64,000 nt of DNA from an uncultured bacterium (GCA_947647735.1 CANSLJ010000004.1:62001-126000); one strand, 5' to 3'; positions 26,471 through 35,487 are shown, counted from the first letter of the stretch. Notes: a model not told the origin generated them from the letters alone. Translations and numbers: made by a program.

Positions 26471-26824
26471 ATGAGCAGTACATTCGGATTTATGGATATC
26501 ATTATTATTTTTTGCGGCGCTTATCTGATCTATGCCGCAGTGCAGATGAAACGCACCGGCGAGATCACCAGCTCTGCACTCATCGGAAAGGGATATGATC
26601 CGAAAAAAGCAAAAGATCCAAAAGGCTATATTGAGTACATGTATATGAAATCCATTATTATGGGTGTGCTTGTCATGATCAGCGGCGCACTGGATTATAT
26701 GAATGATGTATACTGGAATATTTCTTATTTCAGCGTGGGCATGTGCTGTGTTTTTCTGGTGGTGATCATCATCTACGGTAAAATATCCATGGATGCCCAG
26801 AAGAAATATCTTTCCCCGAAATAA
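26471..26824 (+). CDS. Small membrane protein, unknown function
   Basis: A 117-residue protein preceded by AAAGGTTTGAGAG. Three hydrophobic segments are visible (about 7-23, 60-77 and 83-103), separated by a conserved-looking polar stretch with GKGYDPKKAKDPKGYIEYMY. I do not recognise a named family. It stands between threonine synthase and the phenylacetate-CoA ligase gene, 44 nt before the latter. Confidence 0.7.
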   Translation: MSSTFGFMDIIIIFCGAYLIYAAVQMKRTGEITSSALIGKGYDPKKAKDPKGYIEYMYMKSIIMGVLVMISGALDYMNDVYWNISYFSVGMCCVFLVVIIIYGKISMDAQKKYLSPK

Positions 26825-26868
26825 ATATGTTTTTAGTATCATAAATCACAGAGAGGAAACCAAAGACT

Positions 26869-28173
26869 ATGGAGCATTATTATCAACCGGAGATTGAATG
26901 CGCTTCCAGAGAAGAGATCCTGGAACTGCAGAACGAAAGACTTGTGAAACAGGTAAAGCATGTTTATGACAATGTGCCTTACTACAGAAAAAAAATGGAG
27001 GAGGCAGGCGTAACGCCGGAAGATGTCCGTTCCGTGGACGACTTACATAAACTGCCTTTCCTGACAAAGGACGATCTGCGCGAAGCATATCCCTATGGAC
27101 TCGTGGCAGTCCCGTTGGAAGACTGTGTCCGTATCCAGTCCACCAGCGGCACCACCGGCAGGCGTGTGGTGGCGTTCTACACCCAGCACGATATCGACCT
27201 CTGGGATGAATGCTGTGCCAGAGCGATCATGGCGGCGGGCGGCACGAAGGAGGATGTGGTGCATGTCAGCTACGGCTACGGCCTCTTTACAGGCGGTCCC
27301 GGCTTAAACGGCGGTTCCCATAAGGTAGGCTCTCTGACGCTGCCCATGTCCTCCGGCAATACGGACCGGCAGATCCAGTTTATGTGTGATCTCGGCTCCA
27401 CGATCCTGTGCTGTACGCCTTCCTACGCGGCATACCTTGGCGAGACCATCAATGAAAAGGGGTTAAAGGACAAGATCAAACTGAAGGCGGGTATTTTCGG
27501 TGCGGAGGCATGGACGGAAGAGATGCGCCGCGATATCGAAAAATCTCTCGGCATTAAAGCCTATGACATTTACGGACTTACAGAAATTTCCGGTCCCGGC
27601 GTATCCTTCGAGTGCAGCGAACAGACCGGCATGCATATCAACGAGGACCACTTTATCGCGGAGATCATCAATCCCAAGACCGGAGAAGTGCTGCCGGAAG
27701 GCGAAAAGGGTGAACTTGTATTTACAAGCATCACAAAGGAGGCTTTCCCGCTGCTTCGTTACCGTACCCGTGACATCTGCGTGCTGACCAGAGAGAAATG
27801 TTCCTGCGGCAGAACCCATGTCAAGATGACCAAGCCCATGGGCAGAAGTGATGACATGCTGATCATCAAGGGTGTCAACGTATTCCCGTCCCAGATCGAG
27901 ACCGTACTTTTGAATAAAGGCTATGCCGCAAACTATCAGATCATCGTTGACCGTGTCAACAACAGCGATACACTGGAAGTGCAGGTTGAAATGACGCCGG
28001 AAATGTTCTCCGATTCCGTCAGCGAAGTAAGCAAGAAGGAGAAGGAGCTGGTGGATGCACTGAAGTCCATGCTCGGTATTTATGCGAAGGTAAGGCTTGT
28101 TGCGCCTAAGTCCATCACGAGAAGCGAGGGGAAGGCTGTCCGTATCATCGATAAGCGGAATTTATATCAATAA
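26869..28173 (+). CDS. Phenylacetate-CoA ligase family enzyme
   Basis: A 434-residue AMP-forming CoA ligase of the PaaK type, full length. It has the phosphate loop STSGTTGRRVVAF, the motif YDIYGLTEISGPG, the aspartate motif RYRTRDIC and a C-terminal subdomain (GRSDDMLIIKGVNVFPSQIE). It activates aryl acetates or related acids with ATP and CoA. GAGAGGAAACC precedes the ATG. The next gene, 13 nt on, encodes a double ACT protein; this pair is common in anaerobes that ferment aromatic amino acids. Physiological substrate not fixed. Confidence 0.93.
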   Translation: MEHYYQPEIECASREEILELQNERLVKQVKHVYDNVPYYRKKMEEAGVTPEDVRSVDDLHKLPFLTKDDLREAYPYGLVAVPLEDCVRIQSTSGTTGRRVVAFYTQHDIDLWDECCARAIMAAGGTKEDVVHVSYGYGLFTGGPGLNGGSHKVGSLTLPMSSGNTDRQIQFMCDLGSTILCCTPSYAAYLGETINEKGLKDKIKLKAGIFGAEAWTEEMRRDIEKSLGIKAYDIYGLTEISGPGVSFECSEQTGMHINEDHFIAEIINPKTGEVLPEGEKGELVFTSITKEAFPLLRYRTRDICVLTREKCSCGRTHVKMTKPMGRSDDMLIIKGVNVFPSQIETVLLNKGYAANYQIIVDRVNNSDTLEVQVEMTPEMFSDSVSEVSKKEKELVDALKSMLGIYAKVRLVAPKSITRSEGKAVRIIDKRNLYQ

Positions 28174-28186
28174 GGGGGAAAACAAT

Positions 28187-28618
28187 ATGACTGTACAACA
28201 GATTTCGGTATTTTTGGAGAACAGGCCAGGGGGGCTTGCCGAGTTCACCAGAGTACTTTCGGAAAACAATATTGACATGAGAGCAATGTGCATCGCAGAA
28301 ACACCGGATTTCGGTATTCTCCGCATCATTGTGGATGATGTTTACAATACCGTGTGTACCATGAAAGAGGCGGGGTATATCTGCTCTGTGACAAAGGTGC
28401 TGGCGGTGGAGATTCCCGATAAGCCGGGAAGCCTTCTGCATACCTTGACGGTACTCGGGGAAAGCGATATCAATCTGGAATATTCCTACGCGTTTACGAC
28501 GCGGAAAAAGGATGTGGCTTATATGATCCTGAGGGTGAATGATAATGAGAGAGCGACGGAAGTGCTGACTGAACACGGGATCAAACTGGTGGATCAGGAG
28601 GAGATAAGCAGGCTTTGA
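28187..28618 (+). CDS. Tandem ACT-domain amino acid-binding protein
   Basis: A 143-residue protein starting at the ATG after AAGGGGGAAAA. It consists of two ACT domains: about 1-66 (VFLENRPGGLAEFTRVL) and 72-140 (VEIPDKPGSLLHTLTVLGE). Such proteins bind amino acids as allosteric sensors. Its place directly after the phenylacetate-CoA ligase gene suggests sensing of an aromatic amino acid or control of that ligase. Confidence 0.9.
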   Translation: MTVQQISVFLENRPGGLAEFTRVLSENNIDMRAMCIAETPDFGILRIIVDDVYNTVCTMKEAGYICSVTKVLAVEIPDKPGSLLHTLTVLGESDINLEYSYAFTTRKKDVAYMILRVNDNERATEVLTEHGIKLVDQEEISRL

Positions 28619-28625
28619 GTTATTG

Positions 28626-28802
28626 AAAAATGAGGACGCACACATAAAAAATATCCCTTACGCAACTCGCTTTCGCTCCGGGCTAAACGCAGCGGTACTA
28701 GGCTCGAAAATACCTCGCCAAGTGCCGGCGTTTAGCAGGGTTGCTGCAGGGATATTTTTTATGTGTGCTGGTTGCTCAAAGCTTTTCAATGTGCTCATTT
28801 TT
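28626..28802 (+). repeat. Hairpin repeat element, copy 1
   Basis: A 21-bp perfect arm pair at 28638-28658 and 28748-28768 encloses about 90 nt. Inside, 9-bp arms pair at 28682-28690 and 28728-28736, and around 28692 and 28722 a further short stem forms. An outer 9-bp pair (28626-28634 with 28794-28802) may extend the structure. The interior (from CGCTTTCGCTCCG at 28668) matches the elements at 44126 and, reversed, 55762. It fills most of the 218-bp gap between the ACT gene and the convergent recombinase gene and may act as a two-way terminator. Confidence 0.85.
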
Positions 28803-28836
28803 AATGATAGATTTTTGAATTATGCCTGTGTTGAGA

Positions 28837-29886
28837 TTAAGCATCGGTATCGCTGCGGAGTTTGACGGCATTGGTTATCTTCATGCGCTCCTCGTCGCTG
28901 ATGGCGGCGTAGTGCTTTCTTGTTGTGTTGACGTCGCTGTGGCCGAGGACGCTGGCTACCAGGTAGATATCGCCGGTTTCCTTGTAGAGGGAGGTGCCGT
29001 AGGTGCTGCGGAGTTTGTGGGGGGTGATCTTTTTGAGGGTGGTAACGTTCTGGGTGTATTTTTTTACCATGTTCTCCACACTGCGGACGCCCATTCGTTT
29101 GTTCTGCATGGAAATGAAGAAAGCATCCTCATGGCCGGTCAGCGGGATCATGTTTTCGCGCTGGTCCATGTAGTCGCGCAGGGCGGTTTCCACTTCAAAG
29201 CCGAAGTAGATGGTTGCATCGTAGCCGCCCTTGCGGTGTACAACGAGGGCTCCGTTGTCCAGATCCACATCGTTTATGTTCAGGCCTACGCATTCGGATA
29301 CACGGATGCCAGTGCCCAGCAGAAGCGTCAGGATGGCGATGTCCCGTACTTTGTTGATCTTATGGTACTTTAACTGGGATTTGGTCAGTTTTTCGCCTTT
29401 TTCCACCTGCTCCAACAGGATAGCCACCTCCTGGGGCTCCAACCGGATGATCTCTTTTTCATGCTGTTTCGGAACGGGGATCAGCGCCGCTGGATTTTTT
29501 TCTATCTTCTCGGCACGGTAAAAATAATTGTAAAAACTCCGCAGGGAAGCGATCTTCCTTGCCTTTCCCCGCTCTTTGTTCATGATAACGCGCCCATCCT
29601 TGTCATAGAGCGTCATATAATCCAGATATTCCAGAATATCATCTTTTGTCACACGCTCCAGTATCGAGATCGGTATTTCGGTCATCTCCATTTTACGGCA
29701 GTATGCGTTATTTTTATGTAGAAACTCAAAAAAGACTTTCAGGTCATAGGCGTATGCAAGCCTTGTGCGGGTGGAAGTGTAGTCCGCCATATCATAAAAA
29801 AAGGATTTACAGAAAGAGGGCAGTCCCGCCAGGATCTCCCGTATCCTTTCTATATTCTTTTTGTCCTGTTCTTCGTAGTATTTCAT
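28837..29886 (-). CDS. Tyrosine recombinase (XerC/D-like)
   Basis: A 349-residue site-specific recombinase with GAGGG just before its ATG. The N-terminal 140 residues are a SAM-like core-binding domain. The catalytic residues are visible: Arg in GTGIRVSECVGL, Lys in VVHRKGG, His-Arg in TPHKLRSTYG, His in LGHSDVNTT and the nucleophile Tyr in RKHYAAI. No excisionase, phage or transposon genes are adjacent, so it may be a chromosomal XerD-like enzyme rather than part of an element. It converges on hairpin repeat copy 1. Confidence 0.9.
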   Translation of the reverse strand: MKYYEEQDKKNIERIREILAGLPSFCKSFFYDMADYTSTRTRLAYAYDLKVFFEFLHKNNAYCRKMEMTEIPISILERVTKDDILEYLDYMTLYDKDGRVIMNKERGKARKIASLRSFYNYFYRAEKIEKNPAALIPVPKQHEKEIIRLEPQEVAILLEQVEKGEKLTKSQLKYHKINKVRDIAILTLLLGTGIRVSECVGLNINDVDLDNGALVVHRKGGYDATIYFGFEVETALRDYMDQRENMIPLTGHEDAFFISMQNKRMGVRSVENMVKKYTQNVTTLKKITPHKLRSTYGTSLYKETGDIYLVASVLGHSDVNTTRKHYAAISDEERMKITNAVKLRSDTDA

Positions 29887-29947
29887 GTTTCCCTCAGATC
29901 ATTTATCCATATCATTACCGTACAATATACTATATCATTCTTACAGG

Positions 29948-30673
29948 TCATCCTTGCTGACATATTTTCCAGGCAGGTACGGCATCCTGTACTGCGTGAA
30001 ACATCCTTTCCTTTACGCCGGGATTCTCCCTGTTAAGCTGCTGCAGAAGGAGATGCACATATTCCCTTTTGGTATATCCGTCCGCAGGGCAGGGACTTTT
30101 CACCACAGGGACATCATATTTATTCACGAAACCGATCACATCCGCCTCCTGCACATAGATCAGGGGCCTGATCACAGTCATATCCATCCGGTCCAGATAG
30201 GTCACCGGTGCAAAACAATGGAACCTTCCTTCATAGATCAGAGAGAGCAGCATGGTCTCCACCACATCATCTTTGTGATGGGCATAGGCGATCTTTTCGC
30301 ATCCCAGCTCCTTCATCGCCTGATTTAATGCCCCTTTTCTCATTTTAGCGCACAAAGAGCAGGGGGAGGACTCCTTTCTGTCCTCGAAAATGATCTTGCC
30401 GATATCCGTCTTTACGATATGATAGGGGACTTCAAGTTCAGCACACAAAGCCGCTATCCGGTCCAGATTCAGGTTTTCAAACCCGAGGTCGACTGTTACC
30501 GCAGTCAGCTCAAAAGAAGCCGGATAAAAGCGCTTAAGGCCGCTCAGGGCATAGAGCATGGCAAGGGAATCCTTGCCGCCGGATATACCGACAGCGATCT
30601 TGTCCCCCTCCGATATCATATGGTAATCGTCTATAGCTTTTCTTGTATAACTGTAAAGTTGTTGTAGTTTCAT
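29948..30673 (-). CDS. ttcA: TtcA-family tRNA 2-thiolation PP-loop protein
   Basis: A 241-residue enzyme of the PP-loop ATPase class. The PP-loop is GISGGKDSLAM; a Cys pair occurs in PCSLCAKMRKGAL and a third in SPCPADGY, the three-cysteine set that holds the iron-sulfur cluster in TtcA. AYAHHKDDVVETMLL matches the family. It would add sulfur to cytidine 32 of certain tRNAs. It reads away from the AI-2E permease gene. TilS is the main alternative but has a different C-terminus and lacks these cysteines. Confidence 0.85.
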   Translation of the reverse strand: MKLQQLYSYTRKAIDDYHMISEGDKIAVGISGGKDSLAMLYALSGLKRFYPASFELTAVTVDLGFENLNLDRIAALCAELEVPYHIVKTDIGKIIFEDRKESSPCSLCAKMRKGALNQAMKELGCEKIAYAHHKDDVVETMLLSLIYEGRFHCFAPVTYLDRMDMTVIRPLIYVQEADVIGFVNKYDVPVVKSPCPADGYTKREYVHLLLQQLNRENPGVKERMFHAVQDAVPAWKICQQG

Positions 30674-30707
30674 ATATGAAATTTCAGCTTTCTTTTATGA
30701 ATTTCGG

Positions 30708-30736
30708 TTGCAAGTCCCGACCGTACTGATTATAAT
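30708..30736 (+). promoter_or_regulatory. Promoter before the AI-2E permease gene
   Basis: TTGCAA (30708-30713) and a perfect TATAAT (30731-30736) are spaced 17 bp, the optimum for the housekeeping sigma factor. It lies 96 nt before the ATG at 30832. Confidence 0.65.
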
Positions 30737-30831
30737 GTTATTATACGTTCAGAGAAATGCAAAGCATTCCCGAACCTGCATCTCCATATTTGATAATAGC
30801 ACGATACACAGAAAAAAAAAAGGACAACCAT

Positions 30832-32130
30832 ATGAAAAAGTTTACAAACAAGTATATGAAATGGGGACTCACCGCACTGATCGTACTGATCCTGGCGATC
30901 TGCTTTGTCTGTCTGATCTTTAAGGGACAGTCTATCGGCGCAGGGCTGAACGTGATCTTCCGGGTTACCATGCCGGTCATCGACGGACTGGTTATCGCCT
31001 TTATCGCCACGCCGGTCATGAACTGGATAGAAGAAAGGCTCCTGCTTCCGCTGTGCAGGAAACTGCGTCTGGATATGGAAAAAGCGAAAGCCAGAAAACG
31101 GCTCCGCGCAGGTTCTCTGCTGCTTACTTTTTTGTTTATCGGAATTGTTGTCTATTCCTTTTTTGCCATTGTTATTCCGGAGCTGGCGTTGAGCATCCAG
31201 AATATCATCAATACGTTTCCTACCTATATAAATAATCTGATCAAACTGACAGAAAAGCTCCTTGCGGACAATCCGGAAGTGGAAGCTTATATCGAGGGGC
31301 TTCTTTCCACCTACTCCAAGGACCTCGATAACTTCCTCGACAACAGCGTGATGCCTACCATCAATACCTTTATCCTGTCCGCCTCCAAGGGCGTGATCGG
31401 CATGCTGAAGTCACTTTATAATCTGATCATCGGCCTGATCATCTCTCTTTATATCCTGTCCGGAAAAGAGAAGTTTGCAAGTCAGGCGAAGAAAATATGC
31501 TATGCGCTTTTTGACCGTCCTGTCGCTAATCAGGTGATCAGCGCCTGCCGTTTTACCAACAAAACATTCATCGGCTTTTTAGGCGGAAAGATCCTAGATT
31601 CGGCGATCATCGGCGTTCTGTGCTTTTTTGGAACAAGTATTCTCAATATCCCTTATCCGATACTGATCAGCGTTATCGTGGGTGTAACGAACATTATTCC
31701 GTTCTTCGGCCCCTATATCGGCGCCATCCCCAGCGCGCTTCTTGTTCTGATGATCAATCCGGGAAAATGCATTCCCTTTATTCTCTTTGTCCTTGCGCTG
31801 CAGCAGCTCGACGGCAATGTGATCGGTCCGAAGATCTTAGGCGAGTCCACCGGGCTTTCCGGTTTCTGGGTTATTTTCTCCATCACCTTCTTCGGCGGCC
31901 TGTGGGGTATAGTAGGAATGGTAGTAGGAGTGCCGTTGTTCGCAGTATTATATGCCGGCATCAGCTATATGGTCAATAAATTCCTTGCGAAAAAATCTCT
32001 TTCCCTCAATACGCAGGACTATGAGAAACTGGATTACATTAATGCGGAAAAAGAGTATATTCAAATGAATAAAGCAGCTTTGTTAAATAATTCACAAGAG
32101 AAAGAAGAGAAGGAGAGCACTCAGCCATGA
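30832..32130 (+). CDS. AI-2E family transporter permease
   Basis: A 432-residue membrane protein starting at the ATG after AAAAGGACAACC. It has about eight membrane segments, a basic cytosolic insert ([14 protein letters not shown]) and a central helical region facing outside. Family signatures are [36 protein letters not shown] and [19 protein letters not shown]. The family (PerM/TqsA/YtvI) moves small molecules or ions; transport of autoinducer-2 should not be assumed. Its stop overlaps the dtd start by 4 bp. Confidence 0.92.
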   Translation: MKKFTNKYMKWGLTALIVLILAICFVCLIFKGQSIGAGLNVIFRVTMPVIDGLVIAFIATPVMNWIEERLLLPLCRKLRLDMEKAKARKRLRAGSLLLTFLFIGIVVYSFFAIVIPELALSIQNIINTFPTYINNLIKLTEKLLADNPEVEAYIEGLLSTYSKDLDNFLDNSVMPTINTFILSASKGVIGMLKSLYNLIIGLIISLYILSGKEKFASQAKKICYALFDRPVANQVISACRFTNKTFIGFLGGKILDSAIIGVLCFFGTSILNIPYPILISVIVGVTNIIPFFGPYIGAIPSALLVLMINPGKCIPFILFVLALQQLDGNVIGPKILGESTGLSGFWVIFSITFFGGLWGIVGMVVGVPLFAVLYAGISYMVNKFLAKKSLSLNTQDYEKLDYINAEKEYIQMNKAALLNNSQEKEEKESTQP

Positions 32131-32576
32131 AATTCTTAATACAGATAGCATCCAATGCCTCCGTATCGGTAGATAGTAAAGTGATCGGTGAGATCCCTTT
32201 CGGTTATATGGTGCTGATCGGTGTGGAAGATGCTGATACAAAAGAAATCGCAGATAAAATGATCAAAAAGATGCTGGGGCTTCGGATCTTTAAGGATGAA
32301 AACGGAAAGACAAATTTAAGCCTTGATCAGGTCGGCGGCAGCCTGCTTTTGATCTCGCAGTTTACCCTTTATGCCGACTGTAAAAAAGGAAACAGACCGT
32401 CCTTTATCAGATCCGGCGCGCCTGAACATGCCAATGAATTATATCTCTATATCATAGATAAATGTAAAGAAGCCGGCGTAAACGTTCAGACCGGTGAATT
32501 CGGCGCAGAAATGAAGGTATCTTTTACAAACGATGGACCTTTTACGGTCATGCTGGATTCGGCAGAACTTTTCTGA
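32127..32576 (+). CDS. dtd: D-aminoacyl-tRNA deacylase
   Basis: A 149-residue enzyme, normal length, that removes D-amino acids wrongly loaded on tRNA. Active-site landmarks are [20 protein letters not shown] and the C-terminal NDGPFTVML, a variant of the family's NxGPVT cross-subunit motif. It overlaps the permease gene upstream by ATGA and ends the operon. AT-rich inverted repeats follow. Confidence 0.95.
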   Translation: MKFLIQIASNASVSVDSKVIGEIPFGYMVLIGVEDADTKEIADKMIKKMLGLRIFKDENGKTNLSLDQVGGSLLLISQFTLYADCKKGNRPSFIRSGAPEHANELYLYIIDKCKEAGVNVQTGEFGAEMKVSFTNDGPFTVMLDSAELF

Positions 32577-32630
32577 TATTCATTTTAACCTATCGATATC
32601 GTTTTCTATATTATTATATTATGAAATATG

Positions 32631-32685
32631 AAATCTGATATTTATTCAAATCATTATTTTGGTATTTGATATAAATATCAGATTT
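32631..32685 (+). repeat. AT-rich inverted repeat after dtd
   Basis: AAATCTGATATTTAT (32631-32645) and its perfect complement (32671-32685) form a 15-bp stem, extended by TCAAAT/ATTTGA with one bulged base, leaving a 12-nt loop. TTTTATGC follows. It may end the dtd transcript, but it is almost pure AT, unlike typical terminators. Confidence 0.6.
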
Positions 32686-32729
32686 TATGCTTAAATCTCA
32701 AGGATATCCAGCCAGTTATCACCAATCCC

Positions 32730-32814
32730 CATAGTTTAACGAACTAGTTAGTGCGCCCAGTCATAAATTGATCAGCATTCTGCAAAAAGCGCACTAACTA
32801 TTCGTTAAACTATG
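32730..32814. repeat. Long imperfect palindrome, 26-27 bp arms
   Basis: The arms 32730-32756 and 32789-32814 are complementary over 26 bp except for one extra C in the left arm; the spacer is 32 nt. The arms include AGTTTAACGAA and GTTAGTGCGC. There is no T-run of terminator length and no ORF inside. The remaining bases of the 296-bp gap between dtd and the next gene hold nothing else I can identify. Confidence 0.7.
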
Positions 32815-32872
32815 GTTTTGCGAATAGTTCTAGATGTTCCCAAACTACTCTCTTTCACCAAATTTATGATAG

Positions 32873-33487
32873 TCACGTTAAATATGGCGTGCCAAATAAA
32901 ATAATCATCACAATATACACCATCTCCAGATGAAAGAACAAAGTCCGTTCAGAGGTTTCCCTTTCCATAATGGCCTCCACCACAACAGAAGGTGCGGTTT
33001 CCTTTAACTGTCGCAGCGTTGTTTCCAGTGTCTCTATGTCCCCGGGGCATTCCATACCCATTATGGTGTCCCTTGAAGCGTTATATTTTTTCATAACATC
33101 AGGATAATACTGATTGATTATCTTCAAATATTTGTTCCCTTTCCGGAACATCAGAATCATGGCAAAAAGCATAACCGCAAAGGTTGAAAGAAAGAACTCT
33201 GTTCCCAGTTCGCCTTTCACAAGTATTGACAGGAAGATGACCGCCCAGTAGATGCCGATACACCAGAAGGAATATTTGAAATACTTCGCTTTATTCTCCT
33301 TTCTGATGTACCGTATCCATTTTATTCCCGCCAGAATGCATATCAGCGCTTTCAGGGCAATGGCAATACTTACCATCTGTAATTTAAAAAATTCGCCAAT
33401 CAAAATGAACATTAAAAAACGTGGAAGTATTTTTGTTCCAAGGCGAATATTATATTTTGTGGAATCTCCTACCCAGCCAGCCAGCAT
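32873..33487 (-). CDS. Membrane protein of unknown function
   Basis: A 204-residue protein. Four hydrophobic segments occur in the first 110 residues (for example FLMFILIGEFFKLQMVSI and FFLSTFAVMLFAMILMF). A cytosolic part of about 70 residues follows (ETLETTLRQLKETAPSVVVE), and one last helix ends the protein (VYIVMIILFGTPYLT). I recognise no family. It is flanked by a long palindrome downstream and a 17-bp tandem repeat just upstream of its start, so it may sit in a variable site. Confidence 0.6.
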   Translation of the reverse strand: MLAGWVGDSTKYNIRLGTKILPRFLMFILIGEFFKLQMVSIAIALKALICILAGIKWIRYIRKENKAKYFKYSFWCIGIYWAVIFLSILVKGELGTEFFLSTFAVMLFAMILMFRKGNKYLKIINQYYPDVMKKYNASRDTIMGMECPGDIETLETTLRQLKETAPSVVVEAIMERETSERTLFFHLEMVYIVMIILFGTPYLT

Positions 33488-33506
33488 TTTCCATCAAATC
33501 CTTTCT

Positions 33507-33540
33507 GCATCCTTATACGCAAAGCATCCTTATACGCAAA
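33507..33540. repeat. 17-bp tandem duplication
   Basis: GCATCCTTATACGCAAA occurs twice in a row (33507-33523 and 33524-33540), 20 nt upstream of the unknown membrane gene and just downstream of the kinase-like gene. It looks like a recent slippage product or a doubled binding site. Confidence 0.75.
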
Positions 33541-33552
33541 GAATGGCGGATT

Positions 33553-34179
33553 TTATCCTCTGGATCTCTCCACATCCTCCACATACTGCGCCAGCAGATT
33601 CACAGTCCCGTCTATGCCGAGCCTGCCGGAATTGATGGAAAGGTCGTAGGTATCGGAGCGTCCCCATTTCTTGGAAGAATAATAGTTATAATAGCTCTGG
33701 CGCTGTTTATCCTGCTTGTTGATAGCGTCCTTTGCCTTTGCCTCGGTCATATTGCGCCGTTCCATGATACGTTTGATCTTGTGTTCCTCATCCGCATGAA
33801 TGAAAACATGAACGCAGTTCGGATATTCGGCAAGGGCGTAATCGGCGCATCTCCCCACGATAACGCAGGCGCCCTCATCCGCGATCTTTTTGATCGTATC
33901 AAACTGTGCCAGAAAGATCTTATGACTGATCGGCATATCCACAAAGGAAGAAGAATTGTAGCCGAAGGAATAGGTGTCCATCACCAGATTGTATAAGAAA
34001 GAATTGGTGGGGCGCTCGTCATGGTTTGCGATCATCTCCTCACAGAAACCGCTCTCCTTCGCCGCCCTGCTGAGCAGCTCCTTGTCATAAAACGGGATGT
34101 TCAGCCGCTTAGCCAGTTTTTCTCCAATCTCCCGTCCGCCGGAACCGTACTGCCTTCCAATTGTCACAATAGTATTCAT
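33553..34179 (-). CDS. Cytidylate kinase-like family protein
   Basis: A 208-residue P-loop protein. It starts TIVTIGRQYGSGGREIGEKL, where the Walker A-like loop is GRQYGSGGREI. A lid-like part carries RIMERRNMTEAKAKDAI and YYNYYSSKKWG, then YDLSINSGRLGID. This is the Cytidylate_kin2 family, related to but distinct from housekeeping Cmk. True substrate unknown. It stands alone on the minus strand between small membrane genes. Confidence 0.88.
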   Translation of the reverse strand: MNTIVTIGRQYGSGGREIGEKLAKRLNIPFYDKELLSRAAKESGFCEEMIANHDERPTNSFLYNLVMDTYSFGYNSSSFVDMPISHKIFLAQFDTIKKIADEGACVIVGRCADYALAEYPNCVHVFIHADEEHKIKRIMERRNMTEAKAKDAINKQDKQRQSYYNYYSSKKWGRSDTYDLSINSGRLGIDGTVNLLAQYVEDVERSRG

Positions 34180-34253
34180 ATAATGTCCTCCAATCTAATA
34201 TATTTTAAGAATCACCAAAAGCATTCCTGCAGGATTCTCGACCACCGGTTTGA

Positions 34254-34472
34254 TCAGCCCTTTATCAGGATAATGATCACAAAAATAATGGCGGCAACTA
34301 TTCCAAGGCCAAACAGATTGCTTATGATACAACAGATCAGTCCTGCAGTTCCCAATCCGTCCGCCCCTCTTCTTCGTCCCAGAAAGAAGGGAATAAGCCC
34401 TAAAAGCGCACCGATCACCAGTGATCCCACCAGATATCCTATCAACATTGCTATGCCGCCTGCCGCATTCAT
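34254..34472 (-). CDS. Small two-helix membrane protein
   Basis: A 72-residue hydrophobic protein with a strong GAAGGAGGTAAC ribosome site before its ATG. The first half has a glycine-rich segment (IGYLVGSLVIGALLGLIPFF), then a basic turn (LGRRRGADG), then LICCIISNLFGLG and a final helix (IVAAIIFVIIILIKG). No family known to me. It is probably a real gene because of the ribosome site and the clear membrane topology. Confidence 0.6.
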   Translation of the reverse strand: MNAAGGIAMLIGYLVGSLVIGALLGLIPFFLGRRRGADGLGTAGLICCIISNLFGLGIVAAIIFVIIILIKG

Positions 34473-34513
34473 TCAAGTTACCTCCTTCAAACATCTATAT
34501 TATAACTATAGCA

Positions 34514-34554
34514 CAAAAAAAGAACTGCCACAATAAAATTTTACAGCAGTTCTT
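34514..34554 (-). terminator. Intrinsic terminator of the CAP-domain gene
   Basis: On the minus strand AAGAACTGC (34554-34546) pairs with GCAGTTCTT (34528-34520), followed by a T-run (34520-34514). It lies 43 nt after the end of the secreted CAP protein gene. Confidence 0.8.
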
Positions 34555-34596
34555 CCAAAAAATGATGATTTTTTGTATATTCTGTATAATACAGGC

Positions 34597-35487
34597 TTAT
34601 TCCTTGAATAATTCACACCAGTAATATACACCGCCCACCTCATAGCAGGCGATACCGACCCTGCGAAGATCCGGATCGATAATATTGTTGGCATCCGTCC
34701 AGTATTCCATAAAGACATTATGTACGTCTTCCGGATCGTCATACCACATGGAGATATTCTCCGCGTCCACACGGTATTCATAGATACTGTCTCCGTTAGG
34801 GCGTACATGATCGAATCGCAGCGGCAGTTCCATCACACGAGTCTGCGCAAGCTGTGCCAGCGAATTATCCCATGTGAGATTCCGAAGCCCCCAGGCTCTT
34901 CTCTCTTCATTTGTATACGTGAACAACCGGTTTGCCTTTCGCGTCACCAGATGGCCGTTCAACACCGGTTTTGCGTCATTTGCAGTCTTTTCTTCCTCTG
35001 TGGATTCATAGGAAGCGTTCCTGCCCTCTTTCTTGCCGCGCGTCACATAATGATTGTACAGCGCTTTCAGATTATAACCGTAAACATTTTTCAGATCGGA
35101 ATATCTGTTCGCATAGGAAGCCGCATCAAATTCCTCTCCATAACCTACACGCCCCTCCTGCAGGCCTTCCGTCAGATACTGGTTCACATAGGCAGCCCAG
35201 TTGTCGCCGTAGAGCCCTTCCAGATCATGATTGTTTTCCCGGTACTTCTTCACATCGAAAAGCTTACCGGCATTGCGCCCCTCATTGATGCCGCAGTTTA
35301 CATAGTGGGCATATAAAACATTCGGATCAGTTCCGTAAGCCTCCACCACATCGGGATATTTTTCAGCATAGTATGCCGCATCAAAGATATCCGCATAAGT
35401 TGCCGCATTGACCGCCATGCCGCATCCCAGGAACATGGCAAACGCCATACCGACACCCGCCATAAACTTCTGAAGTTTCTGTCTCAA
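34597..35487 (-). CDS. Secreted CAP-domain protein with three N-terminal repeats
   Basis: A 296-residue exported protein starting at TTG (GGAGGT eight bases upstream). Residues 1-28 are a signal peptide ending near AVNA. Three repeats of about 40 residues follow (near 34-74, 77-114, 119-158), each with a pattern like FDAAYYAEKYPDV and ending GxxEGRN. From about 189 a CAP/SCP domain begins (FTYTNEERRAWGLRNLTW, RFDHVRPNG, ENISMW). The repeats may bind the cell wall. CAP proteins have varied extracellular roles; none is shown here. Confidence 0.85.
   Translation of the reverse strand: MRQKLQKFMAGVGMAFAMFLGCGMAVNAATYADIFDAAYYAEKYPDVVEAYGTDPNVLYAHYVNCGINEGRNAGKLFDVKKYRENNHDLEGLYGDNWAAYVNQYLTEGLQEGRVGYGEEFDAASYANRYSDLKNVYGYNLKALYNHYVTRGKKEGRNASYESTEEEKTANDAKPVLNGHLVTRKANRLFTYTNEERRAWGLRNLTWDNSLAQLAQTRVMELPLRFDHVRPNGDSIYEYRVDAENISMWYDDPEDVHNVFMEYWTDANNIIDPDLRRVGIACYEVGGVYYWCELFKE

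Noticed and set aside
28837-29886. Recombinase gene as the edge of a prophage or integrative element
   Set aside because: No phage, conjugation, excisionase or att-like direct repeats were seen nearby; the neighbours are housekeeping genes.
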